Shown: positions 1 through 9,338, counted from the first letter of the stretch. The stretch is 64,000 nt of DNA from Lachnospiraceae bacterium (GCA_017936785.1 JAGBEV010000028.1:1-64000); one strand, 5' to 3'. Numbers and translations: made by a program. Notes: generated by a model not told the origin, from the sequence alone.

Positions 1-158
1 CACTTCCAGAGTCCGAATAATTCCACAACGCTTTTTTTCAGACCAGCACTGGTGTGGTGGTTTTATTGTGATACCTGTTTTTCAACCTGTATAAAATTTT
101 CAATGTTCAGCAATTTAGCCTTGACTTTTTATTTGCAGGCTTAAAGGACCTTTCGTTG

Positions 159-1253
159 TTAATGGCTGCCATAAGCGTAAGCTGTACCAGTTGCCTCCGG
201 CACAGAAGTTTCATCCCATCGGTGAATACTGCCTCTCCGCAAATAGTCGCTGGTTACATTGAAGTAAGTGTGGCAGGGACTTCCTCCGATTGGATCATCC
301 CATGCACAGTCCACACAATACCATTCTCCGTCCAGTTTTACCATGTTCCATGAGTGTTCCACTCCATTGCTGCCGGGAATACCAAAGACAGTCATGCATT
401 CTATATCCAGCATATCCATGAATAATTGAAAGGTGGAAGAATAGCCATGACACATAGCTGATTGGTCGATCAAAACACCATAGGGCGTATCGCTTCCATC
501 TGTAAAACCGTCTGCGGCTGACCGTCCAAAGACACTATAATCAAATCTTGACCAGCCTGTGATAAAGTCATGTATTGCAAGTTCTTTTTCGTAGTCGCTC
601 ATATCATCGCTGATTTCTGATGCAATCACGTCTTTCGCTGCATCCAAAATACTGCGGTTAGCCTCCGATAAAGACGAAGAATCACCAGACCGGTAGGCTT
701 GTAAAACTGCCTCGGCATCATAAGAATTTTCCATCCCAGCAGATGGCTCCGGCTTTTCTGCATTTTCTCCAAAACAATCCAAAAACGCTTTTTCCGCCGT
801 TTGTGGTTCCGGACAAATTAACAGAGCAATATATCTGCCATTTACCACAACAATCCCTGCTTTTACCATTGCGGCCTGCTGTGGCGCATAGCCTTCAAAA
901 ATACCAGCCCGATTCTGGATATATTCTTTCAAATCCTCCTCGGCTTCTTTACAATCCTTTTCGTCTGCCATTACCAACACAGCAATCTCGCTGGCCTCGA
1001 CACCATCTGCATAACAGATCACTCCATCGGCCACTTGCTCTGACTGCATTAAATAATAGTCCGACAGCCACGTAGTAAAGTCCACATCTTCCGGGGTAAT
1101 ATGCGTTAATTCCGGGAGTTCCTGCTGACTAAGCTGAATAACTCCTATCATATCGTCAAGGGACATATCCGTTTCCGATGTCTGCTTTTTGGAGCAACCT
1201 GCAATGGAAAATATAAGTAATAACGTGAGAATGAAACACAATAACTTTTTCAT
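159..1253 (-). CDS. Transglutaminase-like lipoprotein with DUF4358-type N-terminal region
   Basis: This 364-residue protein has a lipoprotein signal peptide with lipobox SIAGC (Cys20), so it should be anchored on the outer face of the membrane. Residues about 35-165 resemble the DUF4358 family. The C-terminal part is a transglutaminase/protease-like core: Cys in SAMCHGYSS, His in VEHSWNMV and Asp in YCVDCAWDD form the expected Cys-His-Asp triad. It is the last gene of a four-gene operon, 38 bases after the DHHW gene. Clostridial transglutaminase-like proteins act as peptidases or cross-linkers at the cell wall, but its substrate cannot be read from the sequence. The domain call is fairly sure; the role is inferred. 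Confidence 0.85.
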   Translation of the reverse strand: MKKLLCFILTLLLIFSIAGCSKKQTSETDMSLDDMIGVIQLSQQELPELTHITPEDVDFTTWLSDYYLMQSEQVADGVICYADGVEASEIAVLVMADEKDCKEAEEDLKEYIQNRAGIFEGYAPQQAAMVKAGIVVVNGRYIALLICPEPQTAEKAFLDCFGENAEKPEPSAGMENSYDAEAVLQAYRSGDSSSLSEANRSILDAAKDVIASEISDDMSDYEKELAIHDFITGWSRFDYSVFGRSAADGFTDGSDTPYGVLIDQSAMCHGYSSTFQLFMDMLDIECMTVFGIPGSNGVEHSWNMVKLDGEWYCVDCAWDDPIGGSPCHTYFNVTSDYLRRGSIHRWDETSVPEATGTAYAYGSH

Positions 1254-1291
1254 GGAAACCTCCTAATTCATACTTATTGAACTACTAATGT

Positions 1292-2446
1292 TCAATAAGG
1301 TGTAAGTTTTGAAATACTCATGTCCTCTGCAAATCCAGAGGCATTATAGAGAATCAATATATCGGTATATCCGCCCTCTGCAAGTATCCCGCTTAATCGT
1401 TGATTGGTATATCTTAAATCGAGAACGTCAATCTCCTGAAACTCTCCCAGCATAAACGGGATAAAACAGTTCGCATAAGAATCCTTAATCACCAGAATTT
1501 TACGCCCATTTGGGGCCGCTGTTCTAATCCTCAGGAACGGTTCATTTCCTCCAAGAAATACAGCATATTTATCTTTCGTATCCAGTGCGGCATAGTCGTA
1601 AAGGCTATTTTCTGTTATTTCCGTACTCTCTCTATACACGGTATAGGCAGGTTCCGTTAAGGGGAAGAATAGCTCAATGGTATCGCCCGCTGTCCCAATT
1701 CCCAGCTTGGACTGTATCGTCCCTTCAAAACAATCTGTCACCGTCTGAATTTCATAGTCTGTAAGCTCCGGTACAGTATAACCTTGTCTTTCTGCCCATG
1801 CCTGATATACATAAAAAGCGGCAAGAGTTTTCCAATGGTGATCGGTTCGATAATAGATTTCTTCGTCCGTATGCTCACGCAGAACCGAGGCTCCATCAAA
1901 CCAAATGCCTTCCGGCAGGATTTCTGAAATCTGTTCCAGATACTCATTCCCACCACCAGACTCCGCAAAAGGCGGCAGCTTATCCGATAAAATATCCACT
2001 GCGTTTGGTACAATCAGAATAGATAAATGTGACTGCCCGAATTGTTCCTCATATTGCTGTGCAAATTCTGTAAGAGCTACAATATTGCGCTGCGCCATCT
2101 GTGTTTCGTATGAGCCGGTATGCTTTTCAATCAGATAATCGTCCTTTGCAAAATAAATATCTTTGCTTTCTCTTTTTAAGAGCAGCCTTTCCACAGAGGT
2201 TTTTAATGAGATCCACTGATTTCTCATAACAAACTGATCTGTCAGATATTCTTCATAATCTGCTTCAAAATCGCCGCTAAGTATTGTGTTTATTTTCACT
2301 TCCGGCATTTCTGCTAAAACCCGGTTCTCCGTTTCTGAAAACCCCATCGGAGGAGATAATATCGTTGCTGCCGTAAATCCGAATATAAGTAGACAAAACA
2401 CAATAACGGTAACGTATGGCTGCCAGCTTTTTGTCTTTGAATCCAT
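1292..2446 (-). CDS. DHHW family protein (AlgX/AlgJ-like, SGNH-hydrolase type)
   Basis: This 384-residue protein has an N-terminal membrane anchor (residues about 11-32) followed by an extracytoplasmic domain. It carries the family signature SETENRVLAEMP after the anchor, the DHHW motif in YRTDHHWKT, and a late VIKDSYANCF segment that would supply the nucleophilic serine. In AlgX/AlgJ/PatB-type systems such proteins transfer or accept acyl groups on an exported polysaccharide in partnership with an MBOAT. The MBOAT gene lies immediately upstream (20-base gap), which strongly supports that pairing. The glycan modified is unknown. Confidence 0.88.
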   Translation of the reverse strand: MDSKTKSWQPYVTVIVFCLLIFGFTAATILSPPMGFSETENRVLAEMPEVKINTILSGDFEADYEEYLTDQFVMRNQWISLKTSVERLLLKRESKDIYFAKDDYLIEKHTGSYETQMAQRNIVALTEFAQQYEEQFGQSHLSILIVPNAVDILSDKLPPFAESGGGNEYLEQISEILPEGIWFDGASVLREHTDEEIYYRTDHHWKTLAAFYVYQAWAERQGYTVPELTDYEIQTVTDCFEGTIQSKLGIGTAGDTIELFFPLTEPAYTVYRESTEITENSLYDYAALDTKDKYAVFLGGNEPFLRIRTAAPNGRKILVIKDSYANCFIPFMLGEFQEIDVLDLRYTNQRLSGILAEGGYTDILILYNASGFAEDMSISKLTPY

Positions 2447-2466
2447 TTTCCTATCACCTCCACCTT

Positions 2467-3888
2467 TCAGAATCTAAAATACAGAAACGGATTAAAGGTT
2501 GCGTCTACAAGCCACGCTATGGACAGAAGGAACACTCCGATATAAAATGTATTTTTGACTGCTGCCAGTACAATTTCATTCCCTGCCAGCTTTGCAGACA
2601 GCCATTTCCCGAATTTACTTGGAAGCTGCGTACTTCCAAAGATACATAAAATCAGCAATGCCATATTGTTATATAAAAGGTAAACCGTTTGTGTGTTCAA
2701 AAATCCTTGCCCATAAAAACCGAACAGCGATTTCAAAAATTCGATTCCCTGTCCCATATTTTCAAATACAAACAGGTTCCAGCCGAGCATAACAAAGATC
2801 ATACAATAGATATGCTGAAACAAAGCTGGCAGTTTTTGCAGATACTTTCCGAAAACAAACTTTTCTGCAAGCAACAGTACGCCATAATAGATTCCCCATA
2901 TCAGAAAATTCCAGCTTGCTCCATGCCAGATTCCGGTCAGCAGCCAGACAACAAGAATATTACGAATATGCCGCCACTTGCTCACTCTGTTTCCACCTAA
3001 TGGAATATACACATATTCCCGAAACCATGTGCCAAGGGATATATGCCATCTGCGCCAAAACTCCGTAATACTTTTCGATATATAAGGATAATTAAAATTT
3101 TCCAAAAAGCGAAAGCCAAACATACGTCCAAGTCCGATTGCCATATCAGAATACGCCGAAAAATCAAAATAGATTTGAAAGGTATATGCCGCAAGCCCCA
3201 TCCAAGCAGTCAGTACCGGTACTTCTGAATATGTGGAAGCCTGTATTGTATCCCAAAGCGCTCCGGCATTGTTCGCAATTAGAACCTTTTTGCTAAGTCC
3301 GATCATGAAGCGATGAATACCCTCCGCAAACTGTTCTGCCGTTTCTGTTCGTGTACGAAGCTGCGTATCAATGGTTTTGTACTGAACAATCGGTCCCGCA
3401 ATCAACTGCGGAAACATTGTTACATAAGCTCCAAAAGAAATTAGATTCTTCTGCACTGCCGCCTCTCCACGATATACATCAATGGTATAAGATAACATCT
3501 GAAATGTATAAAAGGAGATACCAATGGGCAGGGCAATGTTCAGCATAGCGATTTCCGCCCCGGTCAGACTATTCACAGTTTCAAAAGCAAATCCTGCATA
3601 TTTGAAAAAGGCGAGTAACGACAAACCGGCAACACATGATATGATTAGCGCCCACTTTGCCGCTTTCATTTTTTCTATCTGCTTGAACCGGTCAACAAGA
3701 ATACCTCCCGTATACGAAATCAAAATAGATGCCAGCATCAAAATAATGTAAATCGGTTCGCCCCAAGCGTAAAAGGCAAGGCTAAATATGAGCAGCACAA
3801 GATTACGAAAACGGTGTGGTACAATATAGTAAACCAGCAATATTGCTGGCAAAAATCGAAACAGGAAAAGTAAGCTACTGAAAACCAT
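2467..3888 (-). CDS. MBOAT family membrane-bound O-acyltransferase (AlgI/DltB-like)
   Basis: A polytopic membrane protein of 473 residues from the chosen start MVFSSLLFLF. The reading frame stays open further upstream (to 4047), but that part overlaps the preceding gene. AAGGGGGAGCTT sits directly before the ATG at 3888, so I place the start there. MBOAT hallmarks are visible: the WRRWHISLGTWFREYVYIPL region (membrane-embedded His) and the invariant WHGASWNFLIWG region. The family moves acyl groups from the cytoplasm to an extracellular sugar polymer. The adjacent DHHW protein is the usual partner, suggesting O-acetylation of a wall or capsular glycan. Its ribosome-binding site abuts the stop codon of the upstream lipoprotein gene, so translational coupling is likely. 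Confidence 0.93.
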   Translation of the reverse strand: MVFSSLLFLFRFLPAILLVYYIVPHRFRNLVLLIFSLAFYAWGEPIYIILMLASILISYTGGILVDRFKQIEKMKAAKWALIISCVAGLSLLAFFKYAGFAFETVNSLTGAEIAMLNIALPIGISFYTFQMLSYTIDVYRGEAAVQKNLISFGAYVTMFPQLIAGPIVQYKTIDTQLRTRTETAEQFAEGIHRFMIGLSKKVLIANNAGALWDTIQASTYSEVPVLTAWMGLAAYTFQIYFDFSAYSDMAIGLGRMFGFRFLENFNYPYISKSITEFWRRWHISLGTWFREYVYIPLGGNRVSKWRHIRNILVVWLLTGIWHGASWNFLIWGIYYGVLLLAEKFVFGKYLQKLPALFQHIYCMIFVMLGWNLFVFENMGQGIEFLKSLFGFYGQGFLNTQTVYLLYNNMALLILCIFGSTQLPSKFGKWLSAKLAGNEIVLAAVKNTFYIGVFLLSIAWLVDATFNPFLYFRF

Positions 3889-3898
3889 AAGCTCCCCC

Positions 3899-4732
3899 TT
3901 AAAATGCCCGGACAGCCAATGCGTGAACATTCGTAAAGTTTTTCGGGCACTCTCCGGCATAACCGTTGAAATAGTGTACAAACCACGCATAATCATCCTC
4001 TGAGCTTGCCTGCGAGGATGACCAGTACCAGTTTGTTTCCAGTCCATTCATGGCCGCATGATCGTCAAGACTGTATATATGCTGTAACGAATCATTTACA
4101 GCTTCCCGGTTTTGGTATATGTCACACAATTCAGCAATACTCGGCATATACCAGCCGGAAGCATAATCACCTGCCAACTTATAGGTTTCCGCATATGTGT
4201 TTACAAAATAGAACGCCGGATAATTTGTTATGGCATCGGCAGTATCTTCGTTGTCTTGCGCACAAATCACAGTCCAGTTATCGCTGCCATCTATATCACC
4301 AGAGAAGTCGAAATCAGACTCCTGTATACAAATATTTTCTGCAAAATTGGTTACATATCCGCCAGAATCATCCGCCGCCCACTGTAAGGGCGTATCGCTC
4401 CTATGAACACCAACACCAAAAGCCGTCCCGTCCTCCTGAAATCCGGCAATCACCGCTATTGGAACATTGCTACTATCAATAATGGTTAAATCAGCCTCTC
4501 TTATTACAGAGCCGTCCGCAAGAATAATGTCTCCAATCTCATATTGTGAGATTACGGCGTTGTTCTCGCTTTCTTCCAGTTCTTTTACCGTAGAATTATC
4601 GGATTCCACAAGGGCTTCATCAGGCTTTACTATTGATTCGTCAGACGAAGTAGACTGTGAATTGGTACTGCTGCAAGCAGCCATAGAGAGCGTTAAGAAC
4701 GCTATTAAAATTGAAATTGCTGTTTTTTTCAT
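3899..4732 (-). CDS. DUF1566-like lipoprotein
   Basis: A 277-residue lipoprotein. The start at 4732 (MKKTAIS) follows GAGGAGGAG at good spacing and is preferred over an upstream extension. The lipobox is SMAAC. After a low-complexity Ser/Glu-rich linker comes a domain with GWYMPSIAELCDIY and YWSSSQASSED, the pattern of DUF1566/Lcl-type C-terminal domains, which are often found on surface-exposed or carbohydrate-binding proteins. It is the first gene of the operon with the MBOAT and DHHW proteins and faces the divergent MerR regulator. A role in binding or displaying the modified glycan is inference. Confidence 0.75.
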   Translation of the reverse strand: MKKTAISILIAFLTLSMAACSSTNSQSTSSDESIVKPDEALVESDNSTVKELEESENNAVISQYEIGDIILADGSVIREADLTIIDSSNVPIAVIAGFQEDGTAFGVGVHRSDTPLQWAADDSGGYVTNFAENICIQESDFDFSGDIDGSDNWTVICAQDNEDTADAITNYPAFYFVNTYAETYKLAGDYASGWYMPSIAELCDIYQNREAVNDSLQHIYSLDDHAAMNGLETNWYWSSSQASSEDDYAWFVHYFNGYAGECPKNFTNVHALAVRAF

Positions 4733-4753
4733 CTTTTTTCTCCTCCTCACACA

Positions 4754-4783
4754 TTGACATTATCATAGACCTTAGAGTATACT
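4754..4783 (+). promoter_or_regulatory. Candidate merR promoter
   Basis: TTGACA (4754-4759) and TATACT (4778-4783) with an 18-base spacer point toward merR. The -10 element lies inside the operator dyad, so the regulator would control itself as well as the divergent operon. Confidence 0.45.
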
Positions 4784-4792
4784 ATCAGTCAA
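4762..4792 (-). promoter_or_regulatory. MerR-type promoter with 19-bp spacer and operator dyad
   Basis: On the minus strand, TTGACT (4792-4787) and TATGAT (4767-4762) are separated by exactly 19 bases, the over-long spacing typical of MerR-activated promoters. Within the spacer and overlapping the -35 element lies the imperfect dyad CTTAGAGTA/TACTATCAG (4771-4788; 7 of 9 positions pair). It would drive the lipoprotein-MBOAT-DHHW-transglutaminase operon. The divergent merR gene is 53 bases away and is the obvious regulator. The assignment is by inspection only. Confidence 0.6.
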
Positions 4793-4844
4793 GAGAGTAT
4801 CTCCCAGTTTTTTGTGAATTTTATATGAACAGGAGCAAATGCCT

Positions 4845-5336
4845 ATGTACTATACTGTCTGCGAAGTCGCTAAGCGGCTAAATCTTTCACCACATACCAT
4901 TCGTTTTTACAGCAAAGAGGGATTGCTGGATTTTGTTGACCGCGATCAGAATGGCAACCGGATTTTTAAGGAGTCCGATTTTGAACGATTATTTATTATT
5001 GCCTCTCTAAAACGGGCGGGAATGTCAATCAAACAAATTCGGGAATTTACTATACTTTGTGATGAGGGCGATTCCACAATAGCGCAACGCTTAAAAATTA
5101 TCATGGATCAGAAGGAATCCGTTGAGGAACAAATCACAGAATTGCAGGATGCGTTGGATGTATTGAAATACAAAACATGGCTTTATGAAGTAGCCTTAGA
5201 AGCAGGAACCACCGCCGTACATGATAATATGCCTTTGGAGGATATGCCGCCCAACATTCAAAAAGTGAAAGAGCGTATTCGTAGACTTACTGATGATATG
5301 GAAGTACGTTATAAAAAAGCTGCGGCAGACAGATAA
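4845..5336 (+). CDS. MerR family transcriptional regulator
   Basis: A DNA-binding regulator of 163 residues. The N-terminus has the winged-helix MerR domain (TVCEVAKRLNLSPHTIRFY, then GLLDFVDRDQNGNR). A long coiled-coil dimerisation helix follows (about residues 80-120), then a short C-terminal region without the cysteine pattern of metal sensors. AGGAG at 4831-4835 is 9 bases before the ATG at 4845 but only 3 before the one at 4839, so 4845 is preferred. The divergent operon has a 19-bp-spacer promoter, the classic MerR target. The effector is unknown. Confidence 0.93.
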   Translation: MYYTVCEVAKRLNLSPHTIRFYSKEGLLDFVDRDQNGNRIFKESDFERLFIIASLKRAGMSIKQIREFTILCDEGDSTIAQRLKIIMDQKESVEEQITELQDALDVLKYKTWLYEVALEAGTTAVHDNMPLEDMPPNIQKVKERIRRLTDDMEVRYKKAAADR

Positions 5337-5353
5337 AAGCATTTGACGAAATA

Positions 5354-5396
5354 AAAAATGCTATGCAATCGGCGAACCTTTTTGCATAGCATTTTT
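5354..5396 (+). terminator. Intrinsic terminator after merR
   Basis: A perfect 15-base inverted repeat (AAAAATGCTATGCAA, 5354-5368, with its complement at 5382-5396) around a 13-base loop, followed by T-rich sequence. It is symmetric and could also end transcription arriving from the opposite strand. Confidence 0.85.
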
Positions 5397-5492
5397 ATTT
5401 TTCCGTTTACCTGGCATAAGTCATAAATTTTGTAATGTTTCCTTATGGGCTACTGCCATTCATAATGGGCAGTCTCTAAAAACTTCCTGATA

Positions 5493-6134
5493 TTATTCAG
5501 CTACTTTTGTAAATACCCAAGGATACTCAAATCCGGGAACCTCTGCTGCTTCAGCTTCGATTTCTTCTGATGCTGCATTAATTGTAAGGGTATCACCTTC
5601 TAAAGTATAGAGATCATACTGGTTGGCAAGGATTTCTGTGTCTCCCATGTAAAGCTTGCCGCCTTTTGCTTCAAAAACACCTTCTGATTCAAGATTGCTC
5701 ATAAGCGTATCAACATCAAAGCTTTCTTTTGCTGCTTCCAGCATATACTCTTCCATTGTACATCCATACTGCTGCTGTGCCTGTTCATCAACTTCTTCAC
5801 GGGAAAATCCCTGTTCTTCATATGTGGAATAAACCACTTCTGCCTCATAAGCTGCCAGCGCTTCAATCCACTGAGTGAAATTGGCTTCTGTAACTTCTTC
5901 ATCGGCATGTAATGCATAAGAACCGTCTTCGTTAAATTCCAGGATCATCTTCAGTTCGATCTTCTCATTGAAATCTGCATATTCATCACCGGCACCGTCC
6001 ATCATAGCTTCAGTAACATCATAGGTTTTTTCCCATGTTCCATACAGATCTGCTGAGTCGTCACCACATCCCACTAATGATAAAGAAAGGATCATTATCA
6101 TTACCAATGCTAAAAATCTTTTTGTTCTTTTCAT
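5493..6134 (-). CDS. Lipoprotein of unknown function
   Basis: A 213-residue secreted lipoprotein: signal peptide MKRTKRFLALVMIMILSLSL with lipobox SLVGC. The start at 6134 is chosen because GGGAGG precedes it at normal spacing. The mature part begins LYGTWEKTYDV and has alternating strands with ILEFNEDGSY, the layout of lipocalin-like or DUF-type lipoproteins common in Lachnospiraceae. It is rich in Glu/Asp and lacks catalytic motifs that I recognise. It appears to be a single-gene unit, facing merR convergently. Confidence 0.8.
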   Translation of the reverse strand: MKRTKRFLALVMIMILSLSLVGCGDDSADLYGTWEKTYDVTEAMMDGAGDEYADFNEKIELKMILEFNEDGSYALHADEEVTEANFTQWIEALAAYEAEVVYSTYEEQGFSREEVDEQAQQQYGCTMEEYMLEAAKESFDVDTLMSNLESEGVFEAKGGKLYMGDTEILANQYDLYTLEGDTLTINAASEEIEAEAAEVPGFEYPWVFTKVAE

Positions 6135-6268
6135 TTCTTTTCCTCCCATATACGGGTTTTGCCCGCAAACTTTTACCGTAAAATTTTATCAGTATGTATG
6201 GAATATGTCAATTGTCTTAATATACAAATAATTCATACTCCATCAGCCATTTTTTCGTCATTATTATT

Positions 6269-7201
6269 TTACCGATTCCGGACACAGCTTTCCGTCTCTG
6301 CAATTTTTTCCACCATTTCCCACAGTTCTTTTAATTCTGTCATAATTTTAAGATATTCTTCTTCAAAAATACTTTTTTTCCTCCAGACAAAGGTAAATTG
6401 ATGTTCATTCTCCATATGATTGACAGGTATCTCATAAAGCTGTTTTTTCCTTAATTCCTCTTTTACTGCTGTTTCATAAAGGAAACTGATGCCGCAGTTC
6501 TCCAACACCATACGGCGTATGAGATGGATATTGCTGACTTCATGAACCTGTCTGAAATCTTTAATGGAATAATTCCGTCCGGCAAGCTCCCTTTCCAATA
6601 TTTCTCTTGTGCCGGACCCGGGCTCCCTGATAAAAAGCGGCTGTAAAAATACTTCTTCCAATTCCACTGTTTTTCTTTCTGCCCACTGCCCCTCTGCCGA
6701 TACTGCTACAAAACGTTCTTTAGAAAAATTTCTATATGTATATCTGCTTTTATCAAAATATCCTTCCACCAGGGCAAAATCCAGTTCACATTCATCTAAA
6801 TCCTTTAACAATTCTCCTGTATTAGCCACTTTAACCTTGAGAGACACATCAAGATTCTTTTTCAGGAAATTTCCCATAACATGGGGAAGCACAAAATCTC
6901 CCACTGTTTTTGTGGCTCCCATCTTCATCTTTCGCATATGACCGCCATTTTCTTTTAAATGTTCCTTCAGATATCCTTCATCATGCTTCATGGTCATCAT
7001 TGCCTGATATAAAATTTCTCCTTCCTTTGTCAGAGAAAGCTGCCTTCCTTCATAATGAAATAATTTTACCTGATATTCTTCTTCCAGCTGTCTCATCTGA
7101 ACGGAAACAGCCGGCTGCGTAATGTGCAGCAGTTCTGCCGCCTTTGTAAAATTCATACACCGGCACACACATAAAAACGTTTCCACCTTTGCATCCAGCA
7201 T
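6269..7201 (-). CDS. LysR family transcriptional regulator
   Basis: A 310-residue LysR-type regulator. The N-terminal helix-turn-helix reads [19 protein letters not shown], followed by the linker helix and a periplasmic-binding-like effector domain ([20 protein letters not shown] onward). It is transcribed divergently from the YeiH-like transporter gene, an arrangement known for YeiE/YeiH and CysR-type pairs, so it most likely controls that gene in response to a small anion or sulfur metabolite. The effector itself cannot be read from the sequence. Confidence 0.93.
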   Translation of the reverse strand: MLDAKVETFLCVCRCMNFTKAAELLHITQPAVSVQMRQLEEEYQVKLFHYEGRQLSLTKEGEILYQAMMTMKHDEGYLKEHLKENGGHMRKMKMGATKTVGDFVLPHVMGNFLKKNLDVSLKVKVANTGELLKDLDECELDFALVEGYFDKSRYTYRNFSKERFVAVSAEGQWAERKTVELEEVFLQPLFIREPGSGTREILERELAGRNYSIKDFRQVHEVSNIHLIRRMVLENCGISFLYETAVKEELRKKQLYEIPVNHMENEHQFTFVWRKKSIFEEEYLKIMTELKELWEMVEKIAETESCVRNR

Positions 7202-7244
7202 CTTTTATATCTCCCATCTATCCATAAATTTGTTTTATCAATAC

Positions 7245-7288
7245 ATAAATATTTATCATTTTACTTTATCACACTTTTCCATTATTAT
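7245..7288 (+). promoter_or_regulatory. Candidate yeiH-like promoter with LysR operator
   Basis: TTTACT (7260-7265) and TATTAT (7283-7288) have a 17-base spacer and point to the transporter gene. Just upstream is a perfect 12-base palindrome ATAAATATTTAT (7245-7256), a plausible LysR-type site in the divergent intergenic region. Assigned by eye. Confidence 0.4.
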
Positions 7289-7361
7289 CCATATAAGGGA
7301 ACATTGTTTTTCAACTGCTGACGATGCCCCAAATCAAAATGCGAAAGAAAAGAGGATTCTT

Positions 7362-8393
7362 ATGAAAACACTAAAAGAAAATCTGCCGGGATTTCTTCTT
7401 TGCCTGGTCATTGCAGTTCCTTCCTGGTTTCTGGGCAAAAAATTTCCTATTATCGGCGGTCCGGTCATTGCCATTATTGCGGGTATGATCATTACCCTGT
7501 TACTGAGAGACAAAAGTATGTTGGAAAGCGGCATCAAGTTTACTTCCAAAAAAATTCTTCAATGGGCGGTTATTTTACTGGGCTTTGGTCTGAATTTGAA
7601 TGTGATCGTCAAGACCGGTGCGCAATCCCTGCCGATCATTGTTACTACCATCAGTACATCCCTGATCATCTCTTATGTACTTTGTAAAGTCATGCATATT
7701 CCGGGAAAGATTTCCACTCTGGTGGGCGTTGGTTCTTCCATATGCGGCGGTTCTGCCATAGCTGCCACAGCTCCTGTTATCGATGCAGATGACGAAGAAG
7801 TTGCACAGGCGATCAGCGTTATTTTCTTTTTTAATGTGCTTGCTGCACTGTTATTCCCCAATTTCGGCACACTGATCGGCTTTGATACCACAACAGGAGA
7901 CGCTTTTGGTATTTTTGCAGGCACAGCCGTTAATGATACTTCTTCCGTTACTGCGGCGGCTTCTACATGGGATGCCATGTACAATCTGGGCTCCCAGACT
8001 CTGGATAAAGCAGTTACTGTAAAGCTGACCAGAACTCTGGCTATTATTCCCATTACCCTGGTACTGGCATTGATCCGCACGAAAAAAGAGAAAAATGCCG
8101 AAGGCGGTAAGGTAGATATGAAGAAAATCTTTCCTTTCTTCATCCTTTATTTCGTCCTTGCCTCGGTCATTACCACAATTGCCACCAGCTTAGGCGCTCC
8201 CGCATCCGTTTTTAATCCCATTAAAGAATTGAGCAAATTCTTTATTATTCTCGCCATGGCGGCAATCGGTATCAATACCAACATTGTAAAGCTCATTAAG
8301 ACCGGCGGAAAGCCAATATTTATGGGACTTTGCTGCTGGGTGGGCATTACATGCGTCAGCCTGCTGTTACAGCATGTATTGGGAATCTGGTGA
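7362..8393 (+). CDS. YeiH/UPF0324 family putative sulfate-type exporter
   Basis: A 343-residue integral membrane protein with about ten hydrophobic helices. The start is ATG 7362 ([11 protein letters not shown]), preceded by GAGG; open sequence upstream is non-coding leader. The family signature [18 protein letters not shown] is present, as are [10 protein letters not shown] and the C-terminal helix [12 protein letters not shown]0324 proteins are proposed exporters of inorganic or organic anions. Divergent placement from a LysR gene matches the family. The substrate is not determinable here. Confidence 0.9.
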   Translation: MKTLKENLPGFLLCLVIAVPSWFLGKKFPIIGGPVIAIIAGMIITLLLRDKSMLESGIKFTSKKILQWAVILLGFGLNLNVIVKTGAQSLPIIVTTISTSLIISYVLCKVMHIPGKISTLVGVGSSICGGSAIAATAPVIDADDEEVAQAISVIFFFNVLAALLFPNFGTLIGFDTTTGDAFGIFAGTAVNDTSSVTAAASTWDAMYNLGSQTLDKAVTVKLTRTLAIIPITLVLALIRTKKEKNAEGGKVDMKKIFPFFILYFVLASVITTIATSLGAPASVFNPIKELSKFFIILAMAAIGINTNIVKLIKTGGKPIFMGLCCWVGITCVSLLLQHVLGIW

Positions 8394-8418
8394 ATATTTC
8401 CTGTAGATTTTTTACAAA

Positions 8419-8472
8419 GAAAAGGACACATGAACGGGTCATCATTCTTCCCCGTATCCTGTGTCCTTTTAT
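8419..8472 (+). terminator. Terminator between the YeiH-like gene and the DUF2225 gene
   Basis: AAAAGGACACATGAACGGG is followed by its near complement CCCGTATCCTGTGTCCTTTT, giving a long hairpin with a terminal T run. The two flanking genes converge on it, so it probably serves both. Confidence 0.7.
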
Positions 8473-8507
8473 ATGTGGGTTCTATGAAAATCACAGCCGG
8501 ACTGATC

Positions 8508-9149
8508 TTAAAGATCCTCCATCCGGTAACATTTCTTATCTCCGGCTTTCGCCCTGGCTATCTGGAACTGCTGAATCCGGATATATTGTTCTGTCCGAAA
8601 TTTCAAATGTCCTGCAAAAGATGCCGCCTCTTCAAACATGCCCGCCCTTCTGAGCACATCCACGATCCGCAGTTTTAACTCCGGCAGCTCTCTTTTGGAT
8701 ATTTGGGAAACATCCACTTCATTATAACATGCAAGGGCTCTCTTACGGCATATGATCGCTGTTACATCCAGTTTTTCATCATCACATGCCCATGCTGCAC
8801 ATAAAAACGCATCTCCCGCTTTTTTGTAATCCTTACAATGCTGATAGATCAAAGCCAGCTTTACAAAACGTTTGCCAAGCTCCGGCAGTCCTGCAATTCC
8901 TGCACAGTTGACATATTCCTTGGAATCAATATATTTCTCTTCATACTCCGGCATAGGGTCTGATGTGGAAAAAACATTTCTGCAATAATCACATTTGTGC
9001 ACCCACAAAGGCATGGCACTCCTACGCACTTCCGGCGGTCTGAAATCCAGATCCGCAGTTCCGTTTGTTGTTGCCATGGCAAGAATGGTTATTTCATTGC
9101 TTCTGCCGCAAATATTACATTCAACATTTTTCACAGCAAATTTTGACAC
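8508..9149 (-). CDS. DUF2225 family protein
   Basis: A 213-residue soluble protein. The N-terminal zinc-binding region has CNICGRSNE and CDYCRNVF (two CxxC pairs). A helical, TPR-like region follows (LALIYQHCKDYKKAGDAFLCAAWACDD). The start codon is GTG at 9149 with GGAGG eight bases upstream. DUF2225 proteins are widespread in Firmicutes, and I know of no established biochemical role. It is monocistronic and divergent from the YczE-like gene. Confidence 0.85.
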   Translation of the reverse strand: MSKFAVKNVECNICGRSNEITILAMATTNGTADLDFRPPEVRRSAMPLWVHKCDYCRNVFSTSDPMPEYEEKYIDSKEYVNCAGIAGLPELGKRFVKLALIYQHCKDYKKAGDAFLCAAWACDDEKLDVTAIICRKRALACYNEVDVSQISKRELPELKLRIVDVLRRAGMFEEAASFAGHLKFRTEQYIRIQQFQIARAKAGDKKCYRMEDL

Positions 9150-9235
9150 TGTTATTACCTCCGTATGATTTTCCTACACTCTGCTTACTATTTTAACAAA
9201 TTCCACTTCCTTCTTCAACTGAAACTATGTTATGA

Positions 9236-9264
9236 TTGTTTTTCATTGCATACCATGATATGAT
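9236..9264 (+). promoter_or_regulatory. Candidate promoter of the YczE-like gene
   Basis: TTGTTT (9236-9241), a 17-base spacer and TATGAT (9259-9264). The -35 element is weak and the -10 is good. Confidence 0.4.
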
Positions 9265-9338
9265 TACATCCTAAACGCTTACAATATATTTATTACTGTA
9301 TTGTGTTCTCACTATTTTATCCGGAGGTTTACATAATA

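Noticed and set aside
1-158. Possible gene fragment or terminator at the window start
   Set aside because: The open stretches are short, without a start or ribosome-binding site, and the CCAGTGCTGG hairpin is weak; I see nothing that can be supported.
3889-4047. Longer N-terminus for the MBOAT protein
   Set aside because: The extra 53 residues lie inside the preceding lipoprotein gene, look unlike a membrane protein, and lack a ribosome-binding site, whereas AAGGGGGAG precedes the ATG at 3888.
7122-7361. Longer N-terminus for the YeiH-like transporter
   Set aside because: The extension overlaps the divergent LysR gene and the promoter region, and the family starts at the [10 protein letters not shown] region.
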